DNA from: Thermoprotei archaeon
GTDB taxonomy: Archaea > Thermoproteota > Methanomethylicia > Nezhaarchaeales > WYZ-LMO8
Assembly: GCA_003650865.1 (NCBI GenBank)
Contig: QMSN01000012.1
Location: 1-12,623 of the forward strand
Reading direction: 5' to 3'
Length of the DNA stretch: 12,623 nt
Position 1 is the first letter of the stretch, and every line of letters starts with the position of its first letter. Below the pieces are notes generated by a model, which worked only from the letters and a program-made list of their open reading frames with translations, did not search any database and had not been told where the DNA came from. The position numbers were made by a program, and so were the translations under genes. Shown piece after piece: positions 1-7,350 of the stretch.

Positions 1-1
1 C

Positions 2-1018
2 GCCATTGAGCCTAAGAGGAGCAGTGACTTACCTAAGCTCGTTGATGTGCTTAGGAAGATGGCTATTGAGGATCCGACCCTCCACGTGAAGATCAACGAG
101 GAGACTGGTGAGTACCTGCTTGCCGGTATGGGTCAACTCCACTTGGAGATTGCCCTGTGGGACTTGAAGCAGAGGAGTGGCATTGAGGTTGTGACTTCAC
201 CTCCAATAGTCGTCTACAGGGAGAGTATTAGGAGGAGCGCTGGACCCTTTGAGGGCAAGTCTCCCAATAAGCATAACAGGGTTTACGTGGTTGTTGAGCC
301 TCTAAACCAAGATACCCTCAGGCTTCTCGAGGCTGGCAGGGTTTACGACGACCAGGACTGGCGTGAGAGGGCTAAGATACTTAGGGATGAGGCTGGCTGG
401 GACACTGATGAGGCTAGGGGCATCTGGGCCATAGATGAGTACATGAACGTGTTCGTCGACGTCACGAAGGGCGTCCAGTACTTGAGGGACATCAAGGACA
501 CCTTGATCTCAGGCTTCAGATGGGCTCTGGCTGAAGGCCCCTTATGCCACGAGCCTTGTAGAGGCGTTAAGGTTAAGCTAGTCGACGCAATGGTTCACGA
601 GGACCCAGCTCACAGAGGACCAGCTCAGATAATGCCTGCACTGAGGGACTCCATATTCGCGGGCTTCCTTTCCGCTAGGCCTACTCTTCTTGAGCCCATA
701 CTGAAGATTGAGGCTAAGTGCCCAGCTGACTACATATCTGGGCTCACGAGGGTTCTGATGACTCATAGGGGCAAGATAAACAGCTTGGAGGGCCAGGAGA
801 TGCTCATGGTCTTGAAGGGCGAGATACCGGTAGCTGAGACCTTCAACTTGGCGAATGAGATTAGGAGCGCGACTGCTGGAAGAGCTTTCTGGGCTACTGA
901 GTTTAAGGGGTGGCAGCCGGTTCCTGAGTCCATGCTTACAGACCTAGTACTCAAGATTAGGGAGAGGAAGGGCCTGCCCAAGGTGATACCGAAGCCTGAG
1001 GACTACATGCCCATGTGA
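2..1018 (+). CDS. fusA: Elongation factor 2 (aEF-2), C-terminal part, truncated by the window edge
   Basis: This is the C-terminal half of archaeal EF-2, the GTPase that moves tRNA and mRNA through the ribosome after peptide bond formation. The open frame runs in from the left edge, so the G domain is missing. The visible part begins in domain III (AIEPK followed by a DLPKLVDVLRKMAIEDPTL-type stretch and GMGQLHLEIA), then domain IV, including the HEDPAHRGPAQIMPALR-like tip. The HRG histidine in that tip aligns with the residue modified to diphthamide in most archaea and eukaryotes. Domain V follows (GEIPVAETF, SATAGRAFW, WQPVPESML). The protein ends in a KPEDYMPM tail after a TGA stop. It is read codirectionally with the cinA-like gene, which starts 22 nt downstream. 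Family assignment is secure. Whether the histidine is really modified cannot be seen. Confidence 0.97.
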   Translation, partial: AIEPKRSSDLPKLVDVLRKMAIEDPTLHVKINEETGEYLLAGMGQLHLEIALWDLKQRSGIEVVTSPPIVVYRESIRRSAGPFEGKSPNKHNRVYVVVEPLNQDTLRLLEAGRVYDDQDWRERAKILRDEAGWDTDEARGIWAIDEYMNVFVDVTKGVQYLRDIKDTLISGFRWALAEGPLCHEPCRGVKVKLVDAMVHEDPAHRGPAQIMPALRDSIFAGFLSARPTLLEPILKIEAKCPADYISGLTRVLMTHRGKINSLEGQEMLMVLKGEIPVAETFNLANEIRSATAGRAFWATEFKGWQPVPESMLTDLVLKIRERKGLPKVIPKPEDYMPM

Positions 1019-1040
1019 GGTTGAGCTGGTGCCTTAAGCC

Positions 1041-1835
1041 ATGGCCGAGCAGCTGGTAGTCGAAGTCATATCTGTGGGCAACGAGCTTCTGACTGGTAGA
1101 GTTGTAAATACAAATGCCTCTTGGATAGCTGATAGAGTCACTAGGCTTGGCGGCGTAGTGAAGAGGGTTACAGCCGTCGGGGACGACATAACTGATAGCA
1201 GCAGGGTCATAGCTGAGGCCCTGGCTAGGAGGCCTAAACTAATAGTTTTGACCGGTGGCTTAGGCCCCACATTCGACGATAGAACCCTAGAATCACTATC
1301 TGTCGCAGTCGGTGTACCTCTCGAAGTGAACCTCGAAGCGCTGAGGATGGTTGAGGAGAAGTATGGAGGCGAGGTCACGCCGCCTAGGTTTAAGATGGCT
1401 AGGCTCCCAAGGGGCTCCAAACCCCTCTACAACCCTCTTGGCACAGCTCCAGGAGCCATGCTGGACGTCGACGGGACAATAGTCGTGGCTCTGCCAGGAG
1501 TCCCATCTGAGATGAAGGCCATGTTCGAGCTCCACGTGGAGCCCCTGCTAGCACAACTCGTCAAGGAGGCTGCCTACACGTTTAGGGTTGTCAGGATTAA
1601 GGGGCTAGAGGAGTCCAGCCTCGCACCCATAATTGATGAGGTCATGAGGCTTCACAGAGCTGTCTACGTTAAATCTCACCCTAAGAGGGAGCCGGAGATG
1701 TACTTGGAGGTTGAGGTGTCCTGTAGAGCCTCAAGCCTAAGTGAAGCTGAGTCTCACGTCCAAGAGGCTTGTGAGACGCTTAAGAAGCTGGCTTCTCAAG
1801 CTGGTGCTCAAGCTGAGGACACGTCTACTCGATGA
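1041..1835 (+). CDS. cinA: CinA-type MoCF-domain protein (NMN deamidase-related)
   Basis: A 264-residue protein made only of the CinA N-terminal (MoCF/COG1058) domain. The opening VISVGNELLTGRVVNTNASWIADRV and the GGLGPTFDDRT signature near residues 71-81 are diagnostic of this family, which shares its fold with molybdopterin-binding proteins (MogA/MoeA). A later ALPGVPSEMKAMF segment is also typical. Bacterial CinA carries a second domain with nicotinamide mononucleotide deamidase activity. That domain is absent here, as is usual for archaeal stand-alone forms, so the biochemical role is uncertain (NAD-related nucleotide processing is a guess from the family). The ATG at 1041 is preceded by GGTG at about 9 nt. 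The gene lies 22 nt after EF-2 and could be cotranscribed. Its last 11 nt overlap, tail to tail, with the end of the minus-strand gene at 1825-2325. Confidence 0.88.
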   Translation: MAEQLVVEVISVGNELLTGRVVNTNASWIADRVTRLGGVVKRVTAVGDDITDSSRVIAEALARRPKLIVLTGGLGPTFDDRTLESLSVAVGVPLEVNLEALRMVEEKYGGEVTPPRFKMARLPRGSKPLYNPLGTAPGAMLDVDGTIVVALPGVPSEMKAMFELHVEPLLAQLVKEAAYTFRVVRIKGLEESSLAPIIDEVMRLHRAVYVKSHPKREPEMYLEVEVSCRASSLSEAESHVQEACETLKKLASQAGAQAEDTSTR

Positions 1836-2325
1836 TCTTGACCTTGTCCTTTAAGGCGCTCCTCAGGATGCCTTCAACCTTTTTCACGGCGTTCAAGTTC
1901 ACGAGGAACTTCTTGCTCTTACCCCTAGCCCTAATGGTCAGCTTGTGGAAGGTGTCTGTACCTCTTCTAGGCTCAACCTTAATCTCGTCGAGCTCCTCCA
2001 AGCTAAACGAGAAGTTGCTCCTTCTACTCGTGAGTATCCGCTCGAGCTCCTCTATGTCCACCTCAGCCTCCTCACCCATGATGGGCTCGTCCAGTGGTAT
2101 GCTACTTGAAGCTGAGGCTACAGCTCTAGGCGAGAAGGGGTAGATGCTCACCGATGCGCTTCCCAAGGCCTCGAAGAGCATCATGACCTTGTCGAAGCCC
2201 GTCAGCAGTCCACCAGCGTAGAGCCCCATAACCCTGCTGGTGGTCACGACTAGCAGGTAGAGCTTACTTAGAGCTGGGTGCTCTGGAGTCAAGATGGGTA
2301 TTACGGTTAACACCCTCTCGCTCAA
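1825..2325 (-). CDS. Conserved-looking hypothetical protein, 166 residues
   Basis: I do not recognise this protein. It starts at a TTG (2325-2323) with a GAGGT ribosome-binding site 7 nt upstream, and encodes 166 residues without a signal peptide or obvious membrane segment. The N-terminal half has a beta-rich pattern (KLYLLVVTTSRVMGLYAGG) that faintly recalls pleckstrin-like bacterial PH domains, where a strand ending in a TxxRV turn is common. The middle is acidic (EEAEVDIEELERIL). The C-terminal half alternates charged and hydrophobic residues and ends in an amphipathic helix followed by KVKIIE. The frame is open throughout, has its own promoter-like TATA upstream and codon use like its neighbours, so it is probably a real gene. 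The PH-like idea is inference only. Its stop codon lies inside the last codons of the convergent cinA-like gene. Confidence 0.7.
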   Translation of the reverse strand: MSERVLTVIPILTPEHPALSKLYLLVVTTSRVMGLYAGGLLTGFDKVMMLFEALGSASVSIYPFSPRAVASASSSIPLDEPIMGEEAEVDIEELERILTSRRSNFSFSLEELDEIKVEPRRGTDTFHKLTIRARGKSKKFLVNLNAVKKVEGILRSALKDKVKIIE

Positions 2326-2356
2326 GGTTAAGACCTCTCATCAGGTGCTTCCAGCC

Positions 2357-2363
2357 ATTATAA
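2357..2363 (-). promoter_or_regulatory. Possible TATA box for the 166-residue hypothetical gene
   Basis: On the minus strand this reads TTATAAT, inside GTTATAATG. It lies about 32 nt upstream of the TTG start at 2325, so transcription from it would begin close to the GAGGT site with a very short leader. The surrounding 77-nt gap (2326-2402) holds no other gene. Assignment rests on sequence and spacing only. Confidence 0.4.
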
Positions 2364-2402
2364 CTCCGTTATCAACTCCCTTTTAAGCTTGACTACGTTA
2401 CT

Positions 2403-3518
2403 CTACTCCCCTGTAACCCGCTTCATCATGCCGCCTAGCCTCCTAAGCGCTGCGAGCTTCTCTTGGCTGTCGACCTTAGCCTTGTCGACTGCATCTGACA
2501 GGAACCTTATGGCTTCATCCATGGCCTTGACGTTAACGGGGTAGGGGACTCCATCCTTGCCTCCGAAGGCGAAGGAGTACTTAACTGGATCTCTCCAGCT
2601 CAGCTTAGCCCCGAATATTAGCTCAGCTATCAGCGCCAAGCCCCTTATGGTGAGGGGACCCATACCCTCTATCAGTAGGAGCTCCTCAAAGCCCCTAGGG
2701 TTTACCTCTACAGCTCTTTCTAGAGCTTCCCAGTTGACGTTTTGAGGTAGCTGGTGGACCTCCACGTCCACGGTGGCACTGCTAATCCACTTGTCAAGCG
2801 GCCCCTTAACCCTCCTCGAGAGCTCCTTCAAGTACCTCCTGACTCTCGCCGAGCCCTCTCTGGCTAGGTCTACGCAGAGACCCCTCGCCTCCCTGCTATC
2901 CTTATCCACTAGGTTTAGCACGTTGCTGTGCACGATGTCGCCCACTATCCCCTTATGGGGCTCCTCGACGAAGCTCCTCATGTCCGTCGAGAGCCAGTGA
3001 AACCTTCTAGCATATCTATCCTGAACCCTCATGCCCTGCTGGACTACAGCCCAAGAGCCATCCTCACATATGAACATCACGTGGTGGTAAAGCTGGTAGC
3101 CAGCTTGGATGGCTGATGTGTCCACCTTAGCGACAAGCCTGCTAGCCTCCACTAGCTTGCTTGAGTAGTCCTCGAAGCCGTAGTGCCTACACACTACTGG
3201 TATCTCCTGAATTGTCCTTCTAGAAGCCTTACCCTTGCCTCCACAAGCCTTAACTCCAAGCTCCCTCTTGCTCAGAGCCTCCTTGAGGGCAGCGCACGTG
3301 ACAGTTGTAGTTCCACTGCTATCCCAATCGTAGCCTAAACAGCAAGCTAAAGCCTGAAACCATAAGGGGTCGGCGAGCCTAGCTAGAAGACCTCTAACGC
3401 CGTACTCGTCGACTATAATGGCGAGTATGCACTCAGCTAGCCTAACCATCCTATTGTAGAGCCACCTAGGAGCTCTACCATCGTGCAGCGGTAGGTCTAT
3501 AGCTGCTCTAGTAGCCAT
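2403..3518 (-). CDS. DUF763 family protein, function unknown
   Basis: A 371-residue DUF763 (COG1415) protein. Family hallmarks in order are: IDLPLHDGRAPRWLYNRMVRLA near the N terminus; DPLWFQALACCLGYDWDSSGTTT; GGKGKASR; a VDTSAIQAGYQLYHHVMF segment followed by WAVVQQGM and RYARRFHWLS; and VLNLVDKDSREAR. A helix-hairpin-helix-like stretch (LLIEGMGPLTIRGLALIAELIFG) is followed by PVKYSFAFGGKDGVPYPV. The HhH-like piece and the many conserved charged residues suggest a nucleic-acid enzyme, but no activity is established as far as I know. I chose the ATG at 3518. The frame can be extended five codons to a GTG at 3533, but a TTTAATA box 23 nt upstream of the ATG fits leaderless initiation at the ATG. 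It is divergent from the Lrp-type regulator. Confidence 0.88.
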   Translation of the reverse strand: MATRAAIDLPLHDGRAPRWLYNRMVRLAECILAIIVDEYGVRGLLARLADPLWFQALACCLGYDWDSSGTTTVTCAALKEALSKRELGVKACGGKGKASRRTIQEIPVVCRHYGFEDYSSKLVEASRLVAKVDTSAIQAGYQLYHHVMFICEDGSWAVVQQGMRVQDRYARRFHWLSTDMRSFVEEPHKGIVGDIVHSNVLNLVDKDSREARGLCVDLAREGSARVRRYLKELSRRVKGPLDKWISSATVDVEVHQLPQNVNWEALERAVEVNPRGFEELLLIEGMGPLTIRGLALIAELIFGAKLSWRDPVKYSFAFGGKDGVPYPVNVKAMDEAIRFLSDAVDKAKVDSQEKLAALRRLGGMMKRVTGE

Positions 3519-3540
3519 CAAGATAACTACCACATCGAGC

Positions 3541-3547
3541 TATTAAA
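3541..3547 (-). promoter_or_regulatory. TATA box of the DUF763 gene
   Basis: The minus strand reads TTTAATA here, the same heptamer as in the rpoE promoter at 8194-8200. The distance to the ATG at 3518 (about 23 nt) would place the transcription start at or next to the start codon, the arrangement expected of a leaderless archaeal mRNA. Confidence 0.55.
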
Positions 3548-3571
3548 GGGTTCCCGCTTAACCGGCTTTAA

Positions 3572-3600
3572 ACCTTAAATAACCTAAACTCTGTTAAGGT
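3572..3600 (+). promoter_or_regulatory. Promoter of the Lrp gene with a 7-bp inverted repeat, candidate autoregulatory operator
   Basis: A TATA-like CTTAAATAA at 3574-3582 lies about 32 nt upstream of the ATG at 3614. It is embedded in a perfect inverted repeat, ACCTTAA (3572-3578) and TTAAGGT (3594-3600), with a 15-nt spacer. Arms 22 bp apart from start to start lie on about two turns of one DNA face. Lrp/AsnC proteins commonly bind such repeats at their own promoters, so this is a plausible operator. It could also affect the divergent DUF763 gene. Function is inferred. Confidence 0.45.
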
Positions 3601-3613
3601 ATCTGGATGCGTA

Positions 3614-4090
3614 ATGGCTAATAGGGGAGAGCTAAGGGTTATGGAGAACCTCGACGAAGTAGACCTAAAAATCCTTAGAGCTCTCCAAGAGGACGCGAGG
3701 ACACCATTCTCTAGGATAGCGAGTAGCATAGGTGTAAGCGAGGCCACTGTCCACTTGAGGGTTCAGAAGCTGAAGAGGCTTGGGGTCATAAAGGGGTTTA
3801 GGGCCGTCATAGACCCCGGGAAGGTGGGCAAGAGCCTAACGGCCATAGTTCTCCTGAGGGCTGACCCCACGAAGTTCAGGGATGCGGTTAGGCAGATAGC
3901 CTCCATAGACGACGTCTACGAGGTCTATGACGTAACTGGAGAGTACTACGCTGTCCTTAAGATAAGGGCTAGCAACAGGGAGAGCTTAGCTAAGATAATA
4001 GACAGGATAGGTGAGATCGAAGGGGTGACTTCGACTCAGACCATGGTCGTGCTGAGGACGATCAAAGAGGAGGACAGGCTGAAGTTCTAG
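3614..4090 (+). CDS. Lrp/AsnC family transcriptional regulator
   Basis: A 158-residue Lrp/AsnC regulator. An N-terminal winged helix-turn-helix (LDEVDLKILRALQEDARTPFSRIASSIGVSEATVHLRVQKLKRLGVIKGF, about residues 13-62) is followed by a RAM ligand-binding and oligomerisation domain (residues about 70-150) with the usual YDVTGEYYAVLKIRASN core. The effector is likely an amino acid, but no specificity can be read from the sequence. I kept the ATG at 3614 because the promoter spacing suits a leaderless start there. An in-frame ATG at 3641 (MENLDEVDLKIL), with GGGGAG about 11 nt upstream, is a real alternative giving 149 residues. The gene converges on tatD with only 4 nt between the stop codons. 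Confidence 0.93.
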   Translation: MANRGELRVMENLDEVDLKILRALQEDARTPFSRIASSIGVSEATVHLRVQKLKRLGVIKGFRAVIDPGKVGKSLTAIVLLRADPTKFRDAVRQIASIDDVYEVYDVTGEYYAVLKIRASNRESLAKIIDRIGEIEGVTSTQTMVVLRTIKEEDRLKF

Positions 4091-4094
4091 CCTC

Positions 4095-4862
4095 CTAGAG
4101 CTTGAAGAAGTTCTTCGAGTTTAAGTAGAATACCTCGCAGGCCTCAAGGAAGTCCACCCTCTTGATCTCAGCCACCTTAACTGCTGACACGACCACGTTT
4201 GAGGGCTCATTCCTCTCCCCCGGTGTTGGAGCTAGAACTGGTGCGTCGCTTTCAAGCATAAGGTTCTCGATGGGCAGCGCTTTAACCATCTTCATCTTCT
4301 GTTGAGACCTCACGACTGAGGGAGGTATTGAGAAGTAGAAGCCTCTTGAAGCGCCCTTTAGAGCCCAGCCGCTACTCCCGTCAAACGCGTGCATCAAGAC
4401 CCTGTCGTAGCCCTCCTCTAGGAGCACTTGAATGGCATACTTACCAGCACTTCTAGAGTGCACAACTAACGGCAGCTTGAGCTCTGAGGCGACTTTAATC
4501 CAGAACCTGAAGATCTCGACCTGCTTATCCCTATCAGACCCCTTAACGTAGAAGTAGTCTAAGCCCACCTCCCCTATCGACGCGAGCTGACCTCTGAGCC
4601 TCTTGACCTCATGTGCTAGTTGCTCAGCCTCTTCAAACGAGAGCCTTGTGGGGTCGAAGCCTGCTGAAACCTTGATGCACTCATACCTGCGAGCTATGCT
4701 TAAGGCCTTCTGGAGCTCCTCGAGGCTTAGAGTTGAGGTCACAATGACCTCGACCCCGCTCTTCAAGGCTCTCTCCACAACGAGGTCCCTGTCTTCGTCG
4801 AACTCCTCACTGTGTATGTGACAGTGAGAGTCAACGAACCTTGGCCCTCCTCTCCTCGACAT
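4095..4862 (-). CDS. tatD: TatD-family metal-dependent hydrolase / DNase
   Basis: A 255-residue TatD-like amidohydrolase-superfamily protein. All expected metal ligands are visible: the HxH pair H13/H15 in DSHCHIH, E98 in SIGEVGLDY, H135 in PLVVHSR, H158 in MHAFDGS and D206 in LESDAP. TatD proteins are Mg-dependent 3'-5' exonucleases or DNases in bacteria and eukaryotes, and the archaeal substrate is not settled. The ATG at 4862 is immediately preceded by a purine-rich GGAGGAGGGGGAGG run that serves as ribosome-binding site. The first 32 nt overlap the 3' end of bud32, which implies cotranscription and probable translational coupling at the distal end of the large minus-strand cluster. Confidence 0.93.
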   Translation of the reverse strand: MSRRGGPRFVDSHCHIHSEEFDEDRDLVVERALKSGVEVIVTSTLSLEELQKALSIARRYECIKVSAGFDPTRLSFEEAEQLAHEVKRLRGQLASIGEVGLDYFYVKGSDRDKQVEIFRFWIKVASELKLPLVVHSRSAGKYAIQVLLEEGYDRVLMHAFDGSSGWALKGASRGFYFSIPPSVVRSQQKMKMVKALPIENLMLESDAPVLAPTPGERNEPSNVVVSAVKVAEIKRVDFLEACEVFYLNSKNFFKL

Positions 4863-5499
4863 ACCTCCCCCTCCTCCTTATCTCCAAGACTTTCTTGAAG
4901 ACTTCCTCAGCCCTAGCCCCCATGACCTCCCTGTAGCCCTCTAGAAAGGAGTTGAAGAGCTCTTTAACCTTAAGGTAGTGTGTGCTCTCGAGAGCTCTAA
5001 GCATCAGGTGCACGTCAGTGCCCAATGCCTCAAGCTCTCCAGTTCTCTCAGATAACCCGAAGTCCACGAAGAAGGGCTTCTCAGCCTCTGGCACAACTAT
5101 GTTTGCTGGGGTTAAGTCGCCGTGCACAACCTGTCCTCTATGCATTCTCCCCACGTAGAACCCTACGAGCCTAAATATGGGCTTCACGTCGACTCCTCTA
5201 GAGGTCAGCTCTCTAAGCGTTGGCCCTGGTATGTACTCCATGACTATGACGCCCTCGTCGGGGTCCACATCGTATATAGCTGGGACTGGCACTCCACAAG
5301 CCCTGGCGTGGAGCATCATGGTGACCTCATGCGCTGTCCTCGTCCTCCTAATATACTCATCGAGCTCCCTAGCCCTATACGGCTTGGGGACCCTCCTCTT
5401 CAATATCGCTGGCAAACCTAGGAACGTGACCTTGTACAGCTCCGCCTCAGCACCCTTCTTGATAAGCTCACCCTTCAACCCAAGGTACGTCAACCTCAT
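4831..5499 (-). CDS. bud32: KEOPS complex serine/threonine kinase Bud32
   Basis: A 222-residue Bud32 (PRPK) kinase/ATPase, a subunit of KEOPS, which with Kae1 makes N6-threonylcarbamoyladenosine (t6A) at position 37 of ANN-decoding tRNAs. Atypical small-kinase motifs are intact: nucleotide-binding K34 in ILKRRV, E58 in TAHEVTMM, catalytic-loop HGDLTPANIVV (D128, N133) and the metal-binding DFG at 146-148 (FVDFGLSE). There is no long activation segment, as usual. I chose the ATG at 5499 because GGTGGAGG stands just upstream and the family N terminus (KGAEAELYK) begins soon after. A longer frame to 5553 only runs further into kae1. The first 32 nt overlap the end of kae1. In many euryarchaea the two are fused into one protein; here they are separate. 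Confidence 0.95.
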   Translation of the reverse strand: MRLTYLGLKGELIKKGAEAELYKVTFLGLPAILKRRVPKPYRARELDEYIRRTRTAHEVTMMLHARACGVPVPAIYDVDPDEGVIVMEYIPGPTLRELTSRGVDVKPIFRLVGFYVGRMHRGQVVHGDLTPANIVVPEAEKPFFVDFGLSERTGELEALGTDVHLMLRALESTHYLKVKELFNSFLEGYREVMGARAEEVFKKVLEIRRRGRYVEERRAKVR

Positions 5500-6463
5500 C
5501 AAGCCTCCACCTAGGCTTGACGTAGCTCTTCTCAACCTCAACGACAACCCCATGCTTATAGGCGAGAGCCCCTGTCCACGCTATCATGGCGCCGTTATCG
5601 CCAGCGAGCTCTGGAGGCACAACTCCGAAGGATGCTCCATGCTCCTCAGCCACGATCCTCAGCTTCCTCTGGAGCTCCCTATTCCTAGCCACGCCACCCG
5701 TCAAGACCAGCTCCTTCTTCTCAGTGTATGCGAGAGCTCTCTCAGCAACCTCAGCCAGCATGTCGAAGGCGTATTCCTGAACGCTGTAGCACAAGTCCTC
5801 AAGCCTACAGCCCTCCTTCAGCAGCTTAATAGCAGCGGTTAAGAGGCCTGATAGCGAGATGTCTTGGCCCTTCACTATGTAGGGCAGCCTCAAAAGCTTG
5901 GTCCCCCTCTGAGCAAGCTCCTCGACCTTGGGTCCCCCTGGATGAGGAAGCCCAGCTTCTCTAGCGAACGAGTCAAGCATGTTGCCCAGTGCTAGATCCA
6001 AGGTCTCCCCGAAGAACCTGTACCTACCGTCGGAGTAGGAGGCTATTATGGTGTTGCCGCCTGACACAAAGACTATTAGCGGGTCCTCGAGGCCCGTGGC
6101 TAGCTTAGCTATCTCTATGTGAGCTACGGCGTGGTTTACTGGGACCAAAGGCTTCCCATGAACTATTGACAGCGCTCTAGCTATGGTGGCGCCAACCCTT
6201 AGGCATGGGCCTAAGCCTGGGCCCAGAGTCACAGCTATGGCGTCTATCTCCTCGAAGCTCAGCCCAGCCTCCTCAAGCGCTCTCCTAACTACTTGAGGTG
6301 CGACTGATGAGTGGTGCTGCGAGCTCTCGCGTGGATGTATCCCTCCAACCTTGGGGGTGTAGGTGCTGTTGACGTTTGAAAGTATTCTGCCGTCATCTAG
6401 AGCTACCCCACAACCAAAAGTGTGAGCTGTAGACTCTATACCGAGCACCGCTACACGAGGCAA
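5468..6463 (-). CDS. kae1: KEOPS catalytic subunit Kae1 (tRNA t6A threonylcarbamoyltransferase)
   Basis: A 331-residue Kae1/TsaD/OSGEP protein, full length for the stand-alone archaeal form. It transfers the threonylcarbamoyl group to A37 of tRNA. The ASKHA-fold signatures are present: GIESTAHTFGCG at residues 8-19, the HPRESSQHHS loop, the metal-binding pair H111/H115 in VNHAVAHIE, SGGN at 134-137, GGPKVEELA, LTGGVARNREL, and the third metal ligand D289 in GDNGAMIAW. The start is a TTG at 6463 directly followed by PRVAVLGIEST, with GGAGGAGG upstream. The gene follows rps24e by 16 nt and overlaps bud32 by 32 nt. In many archaea rps27ae lies between rps24e and kae1, but here there is no room for it. 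Confidence 0.97.
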   Translation of the reverse strand: MPRVAVLGIESTAHTFGCGVALDDGRILSNVNSTYTPKVGGIHPRESSQHHSSVAPQVVRRALEEAGLSFEEIDAIAVTLGPGLGPCLRVGATIARALSIVHGKPLVPVNHAVAHIEIAKLATGLEDPLIVFVSGGNTIIASYSDGRYRFFGETLDLALGNMLDSFAREAGLPHPGGPKVEELAQRGTKLLRLPYIVKGQDISLSGLLTAAIKLLKEGCRLEDLCYSVQEYAFDMLAEVAERALAYTEKKELVLTGGVARNRELQRKLRIVAEEHGASFGVVPPELAGDNGAMIAWTGALAYKHGVVVEVEKSYVKPRWRLDEVDVPWVEG

Positions 6464-6479
6464 AGAGCCTCCTCCAAGC

Positions 6480-6803
6480 CTACGGCTGCTCCTCCTTCTT
6501 CTCCTCTTCCTTCTTCCCGAAGTTCCTCAGCTTGATGTGTTCAGGCTCAACCTCATGGAGAGTCTTCTCGTCCTTGTACACGTGGATGTGGGCCTCAGTG
6601 ACGTTCGTCCCGGTGAGAGTTCGCAGCTTCCTGACTATCACGAGGTTTATGGGGACCTTGAAGGCTGAGGACACAAGCTCCCTGACCTCCGCTCTAGTGG
6701 GCGTCCTGTAGTTTATGTGGTCGATGCGCAGGATAAGCTCACGCCTATTTAGAACCTTGTTCTCGAGGTCTTTGATCACCTTAATTTGGTACTGTATCGA
6801 CAT
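6480..6803 (-). CDS. rps24e: 30S ribosomal protein S24e
   Basis: A 107-residue S24e, a small-subunit ribosomal protein shared by archaea and eukaryotes. The core KVIKDLENKVLNRRELILRIDHINYRTPTRAEVRELVSSAF and the later GTNVTEAHIHVYKDE are characteristic. The C terminus is a charged Lys/Glu tail (KKEEEKKEEQP). I chose the ATG at 6803 because it has GAGGT upstream and gives the family's usual MSIQYQIKV-like beginning. A TTG three codons upstream (6812) is possible. The first 23 nt overlap the end of the DUF359 gene, so the two are presumably translated from one transcript. Confidence 0.95.
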   Translation of the reverse strand: MSIQYQIKVIKDLENKVLNRRELILRIDHINYRTPTRAEVRELVSSAFKVPINLVIVRKLRTLTGTNVTEAHIHVYKDEKTLHEVEPEHIKLRNFGKKEEEKKEEQP

Positions 6804-7338
6804 CGACCTCAACCTCTACCTCTTGCATCAGGCTTAACAGCTCTCTAGCCTTCTCCTTCTTATCCTTATCTACCCTTATTAGCACTATCCCCACATTAGG
6901 CTGACCGTAAGCTATGACTGCTCCCTCTGGAGATGCAAGTATAGCTGGTATCACGAGGAGGTCCTCCTCCCCCCTAACGACTATGAGTCCTCCTCTTCTC
7001 AACGCCTCCTCTATAACCCGAGTTACACCGGCCACTATGTGGCCAGGAGGGTTAAACACCTCAGCTATCCTCGGAATGCTTTTCTCTATGTCTAGCTGGC
7101 AGGGGCCCCTCAAGGTCTTCATGTCCACGAGGGCAACTCTAGGCTTAACTCCCTCCTTAATGAAAACCCAGGTGGTCACGTCGCCAACGGTAACTACTTC
7201 ACGAGGCTCGAGCTCACCTACAACCTCTCTCAGCCTTCCAGCCTCGATGTCCTCATTCGTGAGGAGTAGCCCCCAAGGCTTGCTGAGCTCTCTCCTCAAG
7301 TCGTCGCCTATTCTGAGAGCTTTAACCCTCAACTCCAA
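6781..7338 (-). CDS. GTP-dependent dephospho-CoA kinase (DUF359)
   Basis: A 185-residue DUF359 protein. Members of this family were identified in Thermococcus as the archaeal GTP-dependent dephospho-CoA kinase, which phosphorylates dephospho-CoA to CoA, the last step of CoA synthesis. Conserved family blocks are visible: VTVGDVTTWVF near residues 49-59, VALVDMKTLRG, VFNPPGHIV near residue 95-103, VRGEEDLLVIPAI and YGQPNVGIVLI. It starts at a TTG (7338) within a TTGGAGTTGAGG context, and a second TTG two codons in is an alternative. The gene sits between spt4 (12 nt upstream) and rps24e (23-nt overlap), the usual archaeal neighbourhood. Confidence 0.9.
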   Translation of the reverse strand: MELRVKALRIGDDLRRELSKPWGLLLTNEDIEAGRLREVVGELEPREVVTVGDVTTWVFIKEGVKPRVALVDMKTLRGPCQLDIEKSIPRIAEVFNPPGHIVAGVTRVIEEALRRGGLIVVRGEEDLLVIPAILASPEGAVIAYGQPNVGIVLIRVDKDKKEKARELLSLMQEVEVEVDVDTVPN

Positions 7339-7350
7339 CCTACCCTTAGC

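Noticed and set aside
5177..5842. 221-codon plus-strand open frame opposite bud32 and kae1
   Set aside because: It lies antisense across two well-supported genes, shows no family sequence and is a by-product of the reversed codon pattern.
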